From the NCBI RefSeq assembly GCF_028561275.1, contig NZ_JAQQTF010000007.1, positions 284,930-348,929 of the forward strand: a stretch of DNA of 64,000 nucleotides. Direction: 5' to 3'. Below the pieces are notes generated by a model. It was given only the letters and a program-made list of their open reading frames with translations, did not search any database and had not been told where the DNA came from. The translations under genes were made by a program, and so were the position numbers. Of the stretch, positions 7,458-15,479 are shown piece after piece; position 1 is the stretch's first letter, and each line of letters opens with the position of its first letter. This DNA comes from Aureisphaera galaxeae. Lineage in GTDB: Bacteria; Bacteroidota; Bacteroidia; Flavobacteriales; Flavobacteriaceae.

Positions 7458-8564
7458 CTAAAAATCCAATTTTAATTGTACATCGATACTATTCTCAGGA
7501 GGAGGTTTCTTCTCTTTTTTGTCCTCGTTATTGAGATTTGATAAGCTAATTCCCAACAAGCGTACCGAATTTTTCATTCCTTCCTGAAATAACAAATCTT
7601 TAACAGTTTCCATGATCAAGTCTTTGTTCGAAATATAGAGCGGAAGGGTCTTGGATCGTGTTTGTAACGTAAAATCACTGTATTTAATTTTAAGGGTAAC
7701 CGTTCTTCCGGCTACTTTGCTCTTTTTAAGACGGCGCTCCACCTCATCGGCAATTTCTTCCAAGCGCTCCAACATATAGATTTCTGAAGAAATGTTTTCT
7801 GAAAAGGTACGTTCTGCGGCTAATGACTTCCGGGTTTGGTCCGATTCTACCTTACTATGCTGAATGCCCCGAACAATATTATAATAGTAACCGCCACTTT
7901 TCCCGAAATGTTCCTGAAGGTATTCCAGCGACTTTTCCTTTAGGTCCTTTCCTGTGAAGATACCGTGCAGATACATTTTTTCCTTCATCACCTTGCCCAC
8001 GCCATAGAATTTCTTAATGTCCAGTTGTTCCAAAAACTCGATCACCTCTTCTGGAGGAACGGTTTTTTGCCCGTTGGGTTTATTGATATCACTAGCTACT
8101 TTGGCGATGAATTTGTTGATGGAAATCCCGGCCGAAGCATTCAGTCCCGTACGCTCCTTAATTTGGTTTCGGATTTCCTGGGCAATGAGGGTCGCGCTGG
8201 GATGTCCTTTCTTGTTTTCGGTAACGTCCAGATAGGCTTCGTCCAGTGAAAGCGGTTGCACGAGATCGGTATATTCAAAAAAGATCTTGCGGATCTGCTG
8301 CGAAACTTCAGAATACCGATCATATCTGGGACGCACAAAAATGAGGTCGGGACATAGTTTTCGGGCCAGCATTCCGCTCATGGCAGATCGCACGCCGAAT
8401 TTCCGTGCTTCATAACTGGCAGCACTTACCACACCCCGTTTACTGCTTCCGCCCACAGCAATGGGTTTTCCCTGCAAACTGGGATCGTCCAATTGCTCTA
8501 CCGAAGCATAAAACGCATCCATATCTACATGAATGATCTTGCGAATGGGAAAGGAGGCTTCCAT
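7458..8564 (-). CDS. dinB: DNA polymerase IV (Y-family, DinB)
   Basis: This 368-residue translesion polymerase has all the Y-family landmarks in order: HVDMDAFYASVEQ (first metal-binding Asp), SYEARKFGVRSAM, SLDEAYLDVT (catalytic Asp-Glu), the thumb with two helix-hairpin-helix segments (IKKFYGVGKVM), and the little-finger domain from about residue 245. It ends with QLKLDF, which fits the DinB sliding-clamp-binding peptide. The enzyme copies damaged DNA with low fidelity. The start is 28 bases from the divergent VOC gene, so the two promoters must share or overlap this very short space. Confidence 0.97.
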   Translation of the reverse strand: MEASFPIRKIIHVDMDAFYASVEQLDDPSLQGKPIAVGGSSKRGVVSAASYEARKFGVRSAMSGMLARKLCPDLIFVRPRYDRYSEVSQQIRKIFFEYTDLVQPLSLDEAYLDVTENKKGHPSATLIAQEIRNQIKERTGLNASAGISINKFIAKVASDINKPNGQKTVPPEEVIEFLEQLDIKKFYGVGKVMKEKMYLHGIFTGKDLKEKSLEYLQEHFGKSGGYYYNIVRGIQHSKVESDQTRKSLAAERTFSENISSEIYMLERLEEIADEVERRLKKSKVAGRTVTLKIKYSDFTLQTRSKTLPLYISNKDLIMETVKDLLFQEGMKNSVRLLGISLSNLNNEDKKEKKPPPENSIDVQLKLDF

Positions 8565-8592
8565 AGGGTAAATTTACTATCTTTAATGTACA

Positions 8593-8973
8593 ATGAACCT
8601 AAACCAAGTTACCGTTCCGTCACGGGATGTTCCCAGAGCCATTTCGTTCTACCAAAATCTTGGGTTAAAACTCATTGTGCATACCCATGATCGCTACGCA
8701 AGATTCGAATGTCTCCAAGGGGATAGCACCTTTTCCATTCATTATGTTGAGGAAATGCCTGCGGAAGGTGTTTGGGTCTATTTTGAAGTTGAAAATGTGG
8801 CTGAAAAGGTAAAGGAGCTCTCTGCAAAAGGAATTGTTTTTGAAACTGAAGTACAGGAACAATCTTGGTTATGGACTGAAGCTCGGTTGAAAGATCCCGA
8901 CGGAAATGTCCTAATCATATACAAAGCTGGTGAAAATCGTAAAAACCCACCTTGGCGTATCTTAGACCCATGA
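8593..8973 (+). CDS. VOC-family (glyoxalase-like) protein
   Basis: This 126-residue protein has the vicinal-oxygen-chelate beta-alpha-beta-beta-beta pattern: VTVPSRDVPRAISFYQNLGL at the start and EARLKDPDGNVLIIYKAGE at the end. The family includes glyoxalase I, extradiol dioxygenases and antibiotic-binding proteins; the substrate is unknown. A box TATCTTTA at 578-585 of the 8.5-kb region (8578-8585), one base off TAnnTTTG, would start transcription almost at the ATG. Its stop overlaps the ATG of the CYTH gene (ATGA at 8970-8973), so the two are translationally coupled. Confidence 0.88.
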   Translation: MNLNQVTVPSRDVPRAISFYQNLGLKLIVHTHDRYARFECLQGDSTFSIHYVEEMPAEGVWVYFEVENVAEKVKELSAKGIVFETEVQEQSWLWTEARLKDPDGNVLIIYKAGENRKNPPWRILDP

Positions 8974-9449
8974 TTGAAATTGAACGCAAGTTTTTGGTGA
9001 ATTCTGAGGAATACAAGAAAGAAACCTATTCCCAAACCCGCATTGTACAGGGTTTCTTGAACACCCATCCTGAACGTACGGTACGTATTAGGATTAAAGG
9101 AGATAAAGCCTTTTTGACTGTTAAGGGGATATCTAATGAAGCAGGCACTTCCCGGTTTGAATGGGAAAGGGAGATCTCTGTAAAAGAGGCAGAAACACTT
9201 ATTCCCTTATGTGAGGAAGGCATTATTGAAAAGGTGCGTTATGAAGTACAAGTGAAAAACCATATTTTTGAAATAGACGAATTCTTGGGTAATAATGTTG
9301 GTTTGGTCGTGGCCGAAGTGGAGTTGAATGAAGAAGATGAAACCTTTCTCCATCCCGGATGGTTGGGCAAGGAAGTTACCGGGGACATTCGTTACTATAA
9401 TTCACAACTAAGCAAACAACCGTATACACAATGGAAAAACAAAGACTAA
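8970..9449 (+). CDS. CYTH-domain protein (triphosphate tunnel metalloenzyme)
   Basis: This is a 159-residue protein. The start at 8970 is fixed by the family signature IEIERKFLV (ExExK), which begins at residue 2; an upstream in-frame ATG at 8952 lies inside the preceding gene. Other conserved tunnel residues follow: RTVRIRIKGDKAFLTVKG, RFEWEREI, KVRYEV, EIDEFLG and VAEVEL. CYTH enzymes bind triphosphates in an eight-stranded barrel; short bacterial members usually hydrolyse inorganic triphosphate. It is coupled to the VOC gene by an ATGA overlap and overlaps or abuts the next lipoprotein gene. Confidence 0.93.
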   Translation: MIEIERKFLVNSEEYKKETYSQTRIVQGFLNTHPERTVRIRIKGDKAFLTVKGISNEAGTSRFEWEREISVKEAETLIPLCEEGIIEKVRYEVQVKNHIFEIDEFLGNNVGLVVAEVELNEEDETFLHPGWLGKEVTGDIRYYNSQLSKQPYTQWKNKD

Positions 9450-9454
9450 ATAGT

Positions 9455-9988
9455 ATGACCCGATATGCCATGGCATTTATATTGGCCTTGGCTTTTGTAG
9501 CTTGTAAGGATGGTGGAGAGCATCACGATAACGATAGTGGGGATTCACGTGATGGCGAACATGAAGTTGAACATGTGGAGCGTGAAACGGAAAAGGCTAA
9601 ATCGGTGGCACAGGAAATCCAGGAATTGAAGGATGCAGGTTTCCAGATTTTCGAATATATCGATGAAAAAACGGGCGATACCGTGATCATGAAACAGTAC
9701 TTCATGGCCTTTCTTAAAAGGGGCGAAAATCGATCACAATCCAAAGAGGAAGCCGATAGTCTTCAGGCCCTGCATATGGCACATTTGGGAAGAATGTACG
9801 AATTAGGGTATGCCGATATCTCTGGTCCTTTTGGGGATGATGGCGATCTTCGAGGAGTAACCATCTATAATGTCCCCACCCTGCAAATGGCAGATAGTTT
9901 AGCCAACATGGATCCTTCCGTTAAGGCAGGCAGACTTGCCATTGAAGTAAAACCATGGTGGGCAGCACAAGGGTTCCCATTGCGATAA
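9455..9988 (+). CDS. Lipoprotein with YCII-related C-terminal domain
   Basis: This protein is 177 residues from the ATG at 9455; an ATG at 9431 would overlap the CYTH gene by 19 bases. The later start gives a normal lipoprotein signal peptide (MTRYAMAFILALAFVAC). A charged His/Asp/Glu-rich spacer follows the Cys. The C-terminal 100 residues (KQYFMAFLKRGENRSQ, then HMAHLGRMYELGYADISGPF and RLAIEVKPWWA) follow the pattern of YCII-related proteins, small alpha/beta-barrel folds with a His/Asp pair. Most YCII proteins are cytoplasmic, so a membrane-anchored periplasmic form is unusual. It is third in the VOC-CYTH transcription unit and ends six bases from the convergent gene. Confidence 0.8.
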   Translation: MTRYAMAFILALAFVACKDGGEHHDNDSGDSRDGEHEVEHVERETEKAKSVAQEIQELKDAGFQIFEYIDEKTGDTVIMKQYFMAFLKRGENRSQSKEEADSLQALHMAHLGRMYELGYADISGPFGDDGDLRGVTIYNVPTLQMADSLANMDPSVKAGRLAIEVKPWWAAQGFPLR

Positions 9989-9994
9989 CTCGCA

Positions 9995-10546
9995 TCAAAG
10001 CCCACCTTCACATTCCCTACATTCCAGAATAAGATTCCGTAAGGTGCCGGTATATTGAACCCCGTTGGCTTCTCCATTAAAATTGGCAGAGAATAGGACA
10101 TGGTCACCCGGAAGGCCGATATCTACAAACTCATAGGTGATAATTGAAAAACTTCCGTTACCTAGGCCTGTAATGACTCCGTTTTCAAAAAAGAAAAAGG
10201 AAGCCCTAACCTCTTCAGGGGCTTCTGCTATGGGAATGATTTGGCCCACTGCAAAAGCGTCTATCGTTTCCGAAAGATCTGTTAATTGCATGGCCATGGT
10301 TGTGGGACCGTTAGTTTGCCACCCTTCAATATCGATGAAATTGGTGGTAGAGGTTTCGTTGTCGGTATCTACCCTAGAAGTACGTATATCATCAAATTGA
10401 TGTAATAACTGCCCGCCGGCAAATAGTTCAATAATGGGATCCTCTAGGATGATGATTTCTTCTTGCATATCCTCACTATCATCGTCTTTTTTACAGGATA
10501 GGAATATAAGTGGGGTACAAAGGAGTAAGAGCCAAATACGTTTCAT
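9995..10546 (-). CDS. Small lipoprotein of unknown function
   Basis: This 183-residue protein has the signal peptide MKRIWLLLLCTPLIFLSC followed at once by KKDDDSED, an acidic tract like the Bacteroidota surface-export signal. The mature domain is beta-rich with a final CRECEGG that may form a disulphide. I recognise no family. The gene is alone between a convergent neighbour and cutC, 59 bases downstream of the latter. Confidence 0.75.
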   Translation of the reverse strand: MKRIWLLLLCTPLIFLSCKKDDDSEDMQEEIIILEDPIIELFAGGQLLHQFDDIRTSRVDTDNETSTTNFIDIEGWQTNGPTTMAMQLTDLSETIDAFAVGQIIPIAEAPEEVRASFFFFENGVITGLGNGSFSIITYEFVDIGLPGDHVLFSANFNGEANGVQYTGTLRNLILECRECEGGL

Positions 10547-10605
10547 GTTGAATGGATTTTAAGTACATCCATTCATCGTAATGGGTTCCGTTTGTCATCA
10601 AAAAG

Positions 10606-11304
10606 TTATTGGATTTCCTCGAGAATCTTCCTGATGAGCGCGGGGTCTGAAGTTCCAACGGCGCCGCTGGTAAAGAAATCGCCTTTACTTTGATCGGTTT
10701 TCTGAGTAGCTGAAGTATGGATCATTTCGAATCCCGCTTTTCTGAACTTCCACGCATTTGTAGGAGTAATACCACCACCCGGCATGATTTGAATGTAACC
10801 TTGGGCTATTTCGTGAAACTCCATTAAGTACGTCAATCCTTTTTCTGCGGTCGCTTCGGTTCCCGAACTGAGTATACGGGTAACACCCATGAGGATCGTT
10901 TCCCGAAGGAGTTGTTGGGGTTCACGCGCCACATCGATAGCACGATGAAAGGTAAACTCCAATCCTTGGGCAGCCTCTAAGAGGTGCTGGGTAGCCTTCC
11001 GATTTAGATCACCTTCAGAAGTAAGTACGCCAGTAACAACACCTGCACACCCTATTTCTTTACAGAAGAAAATGTCCTTTTCCATTTGTTGTAGCTCTGC
11101 ATCGGTATAACAAAAGTCCCCTTCCCTTGGCCGAATGAGTACGTGGGTTTCAACATCAAGTTCTCGAATCACCCTTTCAATGAGGTCATAAGACGGGGTG
11201 AGCCCTCCTACGGATAGGTTTTCACAGAGTTCAATGCGATGTGCCCCGGTATCTTGAGCGATTTGGGCGCTTTCAAATCCGTTGGCACAAATTTCTAGGA
11301 TCAT
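10606..11304 (-). CDS. cutC: CutC family protein (copper homeostasis-named TIM barrel)
   Basis: This 232-residue protein has the normal CutC length. Typical blocks are present: LEICANGFESAQIAQ, RIELCENLSVGGLTPSY, VLIRPREGDFCY, GVVTGVLTSEG, FHRAIDVA, RILSSGTEATA and IMPGGGITPTN. CutC proteins are cytoplasmic TIM barrels; the copper link comes from E. coli genetics and the biochemical role is unsettled. In many Bacteroidota the gene sits beside glycan-degradation genes such as GH20 hexosaminidases, as here, but the two are separated by the DUF559 insertion. The first 32 bases are overlapped by the tail of the DUF559 reading frame. Confidence 0.93.
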   Translation of the reverse strand: MILEICANGFESAQIAQDTGAHRIELCENLSVGGLTPSYDLIERVIRELDVETHVLIRPREGDFCYTDAELQQMEKDIFFCKEIGCAGVVTGVLTSEGDLNRKATQHLLEAAQGLEFTFHRAIDVAREPQQLLRETILMGVTRILSSGTEATAEKGLTYLMEFHEIAQGYIQIMPGGGITPTNAWKFRKAGFEMIHTSATQKTDQSKGDFFTSGAVGTSDPALIRKILEEIQ

Positions 11305-11722
11305 TGTGGTTTGATTCAGATTTATAAATTCCCCCTTGAGGGGGGTTAGGGGGGTGTAAATCCCTTAATTCAATGACCTTCTCTCTAATGGACATTTCTA
11401 CACTAAACATATCTTTCTTAACTTCCTCATTCGAAAACCGCAGGAAATGTACCCCGCATTTTTCGAGCCGATTCTGTCTTAGGTTATCTTTAAAATATTT
11501 ATAATCATGGCTATTACCATCAACTTCAATTGCCAATTGAATTTCATGACAGTAAAAGTCGACAATATAATTTAACATGGGAACCTGACGGTGAAATTGC
11601 ACACCGAAACTTCGTCGTTTTATTTTCTTCCAAAGCAAAACCTCGCAAAGTGTACTGTTTTTTCGGAGCTCCCTTGCAAAGTCGCGCAAATATGGTTCGT
11701 ATGGAATGATTTTATTTTTCAT
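11273..11722 (-). CDS. DUF559 protein (Vsr/restriction-endonuclease-like fold)
   Basis: This is a 149-residue protein. The core (residues 1-122) matches DUF559: STLCEVLLWKKIKRRSFGVQ, FHRQVPMLNYIVDFYCHEI, LAIEVDGNSHDYK and LRQNRLEKCGVHFLRFSNEEV. The invariant Glu, Asp and ExxGxxH-like EVDGNSH residues of the PD-(D/E)XK-like fold related to very-short-patch repair nucleases are present. The last 25-odd residues (HPPNPPQGGIY onward) are merely the translation of the left GC-rich repeat plus the cutC leader, so the native end has probably been lost or extended by insertion. The gene is bracketed by inverted repeats at 11327-11357 and 11727-11757. Function unknown. Confidence 0.88.
   Translation of the reverse strand: MKNKIIPYEPYLRDFARELRKNSTLCEVLLWKKIKRRSFGVQFHRQVPMLNYIVDFYCHEIQLAIEVDGNSHDYKYFKDNLRQNRLEKCGVHFLRFSNEEVKKDMFSVEMSIREKVIELRDLHPPNPPQGGIYKSESNHNDPRNLCQRI
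11327..11357 (+). repeat. Left inverted repeat of the DUF559 unit
   Basis: The repeat begins AATTCCCCCTTGAGGGGGG and continues through TTAGGGGGGTGT. The CCCCTTGAGGGG core is itself almost palindromic and could fold as a hairpin. In the minus-strand frame it encodes HPPNPPQGGI, a peptide type often seen at ends of such genes in this phylum (from memory). Confidence 0.65.
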
Positions 11723-11726
11723 CTGG

Positions 11727-11757
11727 ACACCCCTGTAGTCCCCTCAAGGGGACAATT
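11727..11757 (-). repeat. Right inverted repeat of the DUF559 unit
   Basis: Read on the minus strand it begins AATTGTCCCCTTGAGGGG and ends ACTACAGGGGTGT, matching the left repeat apart from small indels and substitutions. Its last base is part of the GH20 stop codon (minus-strand TGA, 11757-11759). Confidence 0.65.
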
Positions 11758-14051
11758 CATTCAACAATAATTTCGTCTATAAAGGTCCAGGCTTTGTTAC
11801 CTTCTCCCTGTTTGCCTTGTGGAATGATACCATAATTAGGGATCATAAGGATAATCTTATCTGCCATAATGGGAGAGGGGGCCGAAAAACCGATTTCTGC
11901 GGACGTTAAATTGTCGCTATCATTGGGTTCCAAAAGGAGTTTATTGGCGACAACGGTTCCATCTTCTAGTTCAACACGAGTGGCTACATGATTTGGCGAA
12001 TAAATCCATTGTCCAGGGGCGTGATAAAAACGTGTGGAGAGGGTCGAAATTTCCCTCGGTTCCGGTAACTGAATGGTGATTTCCAAGTCATCCCCCCAAA
12101 AGCCCAGCCACTCTTTGTCACCATATCTCGAGTCGCTTCCCGAAATCCCATTGATCAATGCGCCTTTACCTCCAGCACTGTATGCTTGATGGGGAGGAAC
12201 ATTGACTGAAATATCGGCGTTAATGACCTTATGATATTGAATATGGGCTGTATGCGATCTACCGAGGCTTGAGTCACTCAGCACCACAGCGGCCTCAATT
12301 TTAGAATTTTCTACAATAGGGATGGGCTTCGAGTACAGTGCCGAAGGTTCTGAATTCACTGAATATTTAATTTCCTTACCAGACAAGGATGTATTGACTT
12401 GATAGTAGACACTGTCATTTCTCTTTAGGATTTCCCCTGAGACATCGTAAAGATGATTCGCATAATTAATGTCGAATCCTTCCAATCGAGGTAGGAACCC
12501 TTCCACTCGGGAGAGGAATTCGGGATAGTCTTTTTCAAGGTCTTCGGAAGGGCCACTCCAAACCACTTCGCTCATGGCCAACATACGGGGAAAAGCCATG
12601 TATTCCACTTGCTCTTGGGCAGGCATGTATTCGGTCCAGACATTCCCTTGGGCACCCAAGACGTATTTGTTTTCAGATTGGGTAAGACCTTCGGGAATGG
12701 GATTAAAGCTGTATACTTTTTTCAAAGGGAGAAATCCACCAATGGCAAGGGGTTCATCGGCATGTTCTGCCTGATAATAATCGAAATAAGCATGTGAAGT
12801 AGGCGTGAGGATTACATCATGCCCTTCTTTGGCAGCTTGTACAGCACCTTGGGTACCACGCCAAGACATCACGGTGGCGTTGGGTGCCAATCCACCTTCC
12901 AGAATTTCATCCCAACCTATGATCTTTTTGCCCTTACTATTTACAAAGGTTTCTATCTCCTTGATGAAATAACTCTGTAGTTCATGTTCGTCTTTCAATC
13001 CCAAGTCTGCAATGAGCTGTTGGCAATGATCGCAGTTTTTCCATTGCGTTTTAGGGGCCTCGTCTCCTCCTATATGAATATACTCCCCAGGGAAAAGATC
13101 CATGACTTCCGTAAGTACATTTTTAAGGAAGATAAAGGTTTCCTCTTTGGGACAATAGATATTTTCAAAAACACCCCATTTGGTAGCTACGGGTACTTGC
13201 TCTCCCGTACAACCCAACTGCGGATAGGCACTAATGGCGGCTTGAGCATGGCCAGGCATTTCAATTTCAGGGATAATGGTGACATTAAGGCTTTCGGCGA
13301 AGGCAACAATTTCCTTGACCTCCTCCTGTGTATAGTATCCTCCGTAGCGTTTCCCATCAAATTGTTGCGGGGTATCGTTGTAGTGTCCTATTAGAGTCTC
13401 TTCCCGATAGGCTCCATGCTTAGTAAGATTGGGATATTGCAATATTTCAATTCTCCATCCTTGATCTTCGGTGAGGTGCCAATGAAAATAGTTCATTTTC
13501 AGCATGGACAAATAAGAAATGTATTCTTTAATGAACTCTTTATCGAAAAAATGACGGCCTACATCCAAGTGCATCCCGCGATATCGGAAAGAAGGATGGT
13601 CGGTTACGATTGCTTTCGGAATTAAAATTTCTTCTACAGTTGCATCACTAGTTCCATTAGGTAACATTTGTCTGAAGGTTTGTACAGCCCAAAAAGCACC
13701 CGAAGGATCGCTTGCTCTAATGGTAATTTGCTCGCCAATTTCTAAAACATAGCCTTCTGGCGGGATCGATTCGTCCTTTACGATGACGAAAGAGGCCTTA
13801 TCGGGAAGCTCCTCTTGGGAAAATGAGAGATCCATAAAGTCTTTCATCGTATCCATCCATACATTGGCGGCCTTAGGAAAAGATGCGTCATAATAGACAC
13901 CTACATTTTTGGAAAGGCTGCAGAATCCATCCTTATATTCCAAACTCTGGGGTTTTGGTATAATGGGAAGTTTTGCAACCTCTATCGGTTTCTGTTCTGT
14001 GCAGGAGGTAAGGCCAAGGCACAGTAGTATGATCCAAAAGAAATTTCGCAT
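11757..14051 (-). CDS. Beta-N-acetylhexosaminidase, GH20 lipoprotein
   Basis: This protein has 764 residues from the ATG at 14051, which begins a good lipoprotein signal peptide (MRNFFWIILLCLGLTSC); an upstream ATG at 14075 is less likely. Domain order: N-terminal GH20b-like domain (about 30-150); catalytic GH20 barrel with RYRGMHLDVGRHFF, HWHLTEDQGW, and the Asp330-Glu331 pair in HIGGDEAPK that performs substrate-assisted catalysis; a chitobiase C-terminal beta domain (about 540-600); and a discoidin-like module near the end (residues about 620-764). It removes terminal GlcNAc/GalNAc from glycans or chitin fragments, at the cell envelope. Full length, no damage seen. The adjacent 188-residue protein lies 23 bases upstream. 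Confidence 0.96.
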   Translation of the reverse strand: MRNFFWIILLCLGLTSCTEQKPIEVAKLPIIPKPQSLEYKDGFCSLSKNVGVYYDASFPKAANVWMDTMKDFMDLSFSQEELPDKASFVIVKDESIPPEGYVLEIGEQITIRASDPSGAFWAVQTFRQMLPNGTSDATVEEILIPKAIVTDHPSFRYRGMHLDVGRHFFDKEFIKEYISYLSMLKMNYFHWHLTEDQGWRIEILQYPNLTKHGAYREETLIGHYNDTPQQFDGKRYGGYYTQEEVKEIVAFAESLNVTIIPEIEMPGHAQAAISAYPQLGCTGEQVPVATKWGVFENIYCPKEETFIFLKNVLTEVMDLFPGEYIHIGGDEAPKTQWKNCDHCQQLIADLGLKDEHELQSYFIKEIETFVNSKGKKIIGWDEILEGGLAPNATVMSWRGTQGAVQAAKEGHDVILTPTSHAYFDYYQAEHADEPLAIGGFLPLKKVYSFNPIPEGLTQSENKYVLGAQGNVWTEYMPAQEQVEYMAFPRMLAMSEVVWSGPSEDLEKDYPEFLSRVEGFLPRLEGFDINYANHLYDVSGEILKRNDSVYYQVNTSLSGKEIKYSVNSEPSALYSKPIPIVENSKIEAAVVLSDSSLGRSHTAHIQYHKVINADISVNVPPHQAYSAGGKGALINGISGSDSRYGDKEWLGFWGDDLEITIQLPEPREISTLSTRFYHAPGQWIYSPNHVATRVELEDGTVVANKLLLEPNDSDNLTSAEIGFSAPSPIMADKIILMIPNYGIIPQGKQGEGNKAWTFIDEIIVE

Positions 14052-14074
14052 AAAAGGTTCTTTTATTGTGTTCA

Positions 14075-14641
14075 TTACTCAAACCCATTCATCCTCTTAT
14101 ATGAGTCTAAGGATACATGGGCAATGTTTTTCTCGAACTCATCCATGAGGTTTCTATAAAAGGCAATGAGCGGTTCAATTACTTGCGTCCAATCTTCGAA
14201 TTCGAGGTGATATTTGGTCACAATTTGATTCACACCGTCTTTTCTAACGATTGAAATTTGCGGGGTAAAAGCAGTCTCATTGGCGATTTGACTCAATTGT
14301 TTTAGAGACTCGTTATGATGTAAAAAATGCTTTATGTTTTCATTTTTTGAACTGATTCTAAACCGGCTTTTCTTTCTTAAAAAGAGATTGGCCAAATTAC
14401 TAATGGAGTTGAGTTCAAAGTCAATGGGCCTAATATGGGTTGGAAGTTTTCCAACAATAGTCCCAACGAATGCAGTTCCTGTTTGATTGAGCACCTTTAT
14501 TTCGTCCTCCTTATGGGGTAGCTTAATAAGAAATGACAAATCAGGAGAGTGAGAACCGTTGGAAAGGAAGTGATTTCCTTCTTGGAAATAGAACTTTCCA
14601 CCCTCTTTCTCGGCAATTCGTCTAAATTCTTTTTTTATCAT
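14075..14641 (-). CDS. Hypothetical protein upstream of the hexosaminidase
   Basis: This 188-residue soluble protein has no signal peptide or membrane segment. It starts with a charged helix (IKKEFRRIAEKEGGKFYF) and contains a basic segment (RKKSRFRISSKNENIK). I recognise no family. Spacing of 23 bases suggests cotranscription with the GH20 gene, and its start faces the divergent P450/DyP operon across a 211-base region. Confidence 0.65.
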   Translation of the reverse strand: MIKKEFRRIAEKEGGKFYFQEGNHFLSNGSHSPDLSFLIKLPHKEDEIKVLNQTGTAFVGTIVGKLPTHIRPIDFELNSISNLANLFLRKKSRFRISSKNENIKHFLHHNESLKQLSQIANETAFTPQISIVRKDGVNQIVTKYHLEFEDWTQVIEPLIAFYRNLMDEFEKNIAHVSLDSYKRMNGFE

Positions 14642-14703
14642 CTAAGGAGCGTCAACATTGCTTTTCACGAAAATAGGGAAATTACAAAGAAGCTTTCCTT
14701 GAC

Positions 14704-14721
14704 TTACGTATTTATACGTAA
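14704..14721. promoter_or_regulatory. Perfect palindrome TTACGTAT-TT-ATACGTAA in the divergent control region
   Basis: Two perfect 8-base arms separated by TT occupy 14704-14721, in the 211-base space between the minus-strand hypothetical gene (start 14641) and the plus-strand P450/DyP operon (start 14853). The size and symmetry fit a dimeric repressor or activator site. No regulator gene is adjacent, so the protein that binds is unknown. Confidence 0.5.
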
Positions 14722-14779
14722 TCTTAGGGGTCTATCCTTCATTTCGTCGATTTTTTCTGCGTATAAACCACAAAGTTTG

Positions 14780-14787
14780 TACATTTA
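14780..14787 (+). promoter_or_regulatory. Weak candidate -7 box of the P450/DyP operon
   Basis: TACATTTA differs from TAnnTTTG only in the last base. It would put the transcript start near 14794, leaving a leader of about 60 bases before the ATG at 14853. No convincing -33 element was found at the right distance. Confidence 0.3.
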
Positions 14788-14852
14788 GAAAAGATAACAA
14801 ACTCATGTTTCCCCCGAAATAGACGATCACAACTTGAACTAACCATTTCGCC

Positions 14853-15473
14853 ATGAGCACTTTTACGAATCTCCTCAAGGATACGCTCGGTATTGTCCGT
14901 GCGGTCTCCTATCGCACTTTTGTGCAACGCAAGTGGAAACCACCACAGCCCATGTTTAATATCATGGAGGTGAAGGAAGGTACCGAAGATCTTTTTAAAG
15001 AGTTTCTTCGGAGAAGCCTTACCTTAAGTCTTAAATACAACACCCCACTTTCCTTAGGCCCTTTTTTAACCAACGATCGCATTTTTATCTACATTACGCA
15101 TTATGCATCTACCAAGGCGTACATGCAAGTAATGAACGGTTTGCTCTTTCACGGACAAGCCTTTATGCGGGCAAAAGCTACGTTGAAAACCAGTTGGACG
15201 TATTGCAATCCCAGCAACACTCCCGATTTTCCCAACATTCAGGAAATATTGATGGTGGGCATCCAAGGAAGCACGGATAATTTTGAGGCATTTATGTCCC
15301 GTCATAGCTTAGAACCCGTGGCGCGGGTGGAAAAGATAAAAGATGTACGGGGAAGGTCCTTGGGGATGTATTATTTGTTCAAGGACCCCGAAGAAGTTCA
15401 AACGAAGCTGAAGGAGTTCCGAGAAGAAGGGGGTGACTTCAATACCTATCAAGCAACTAAACTTCCAAACTAG
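14853..15473 (+). CDS. Unknown protein, first gene of the P450/DyP operon
   Basis: This 206-residue soluble protein has no signal peptide. It mixes amphipathic helices (TEDLFKEFLRRSLTLSLKY) with strands (DRIFIYITHY, then ILMVGIQGSTDNFEAFMSRH), suggesting an alpha/beta or ferredoxin-like fold. I recognise no family. It ends six bases before the P450-fusion gene, and all five genes of the set follow with gaps of 6-12 bases, so it is almost certainly part of the same pathway or complex. A role as a binding or chaperone partner of the haem proteins is only a guess. Confidence 0.8.
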   Translation: MSTFTNLLKDTLGIVRAVSYRTFVQRKWKPPQPMFNIMEVKEGTEDLFKEFLRRSLTLSLKYNTPLSLGPFLTNDRIFIYITHYASTKAYMQVMNGLLFHGQAFMRAKATLKTSWTYCNPSNTPDFPNIQEILMVGIQGSTDNFEAFMSRHSLEPVARVEKIKDVRGRSLGMYYLFKDPEEVQTKLKEFREEGGDFNTYQATKLPN

Positions 15474-15479
15474 TCCATT

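Larger units (their letters stand above)
11327..11757. mobile_element. Putative small mobile unit: DUF559 gene between imperfect inverted repeats
   Basis: A 31-base GC-rich segment at 11327-11357 and its imperfect inverted copy at 11727-11757 share AATT, CCCCTTGAGGGG and GGGGTGT in the same order. The 431-bp segment between the outer AATT ends contains only the DUF559 gene. The right end touches the GH20 stop codon; the left end lies in the cutC leader and its sequence is read through by the DUF559 frame. This looks like an insertion between two genes that otherwise belong together. No transposase and no clear target duplication are seen, so mobility is an inference. Confidence 0.5.

Noticed and set aside
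14739..14927. 62-codon minus-strand open frame at the start of the P450 operon
   Set aside because: It overlaps the operon's control region and first codons; composition is non-coding.
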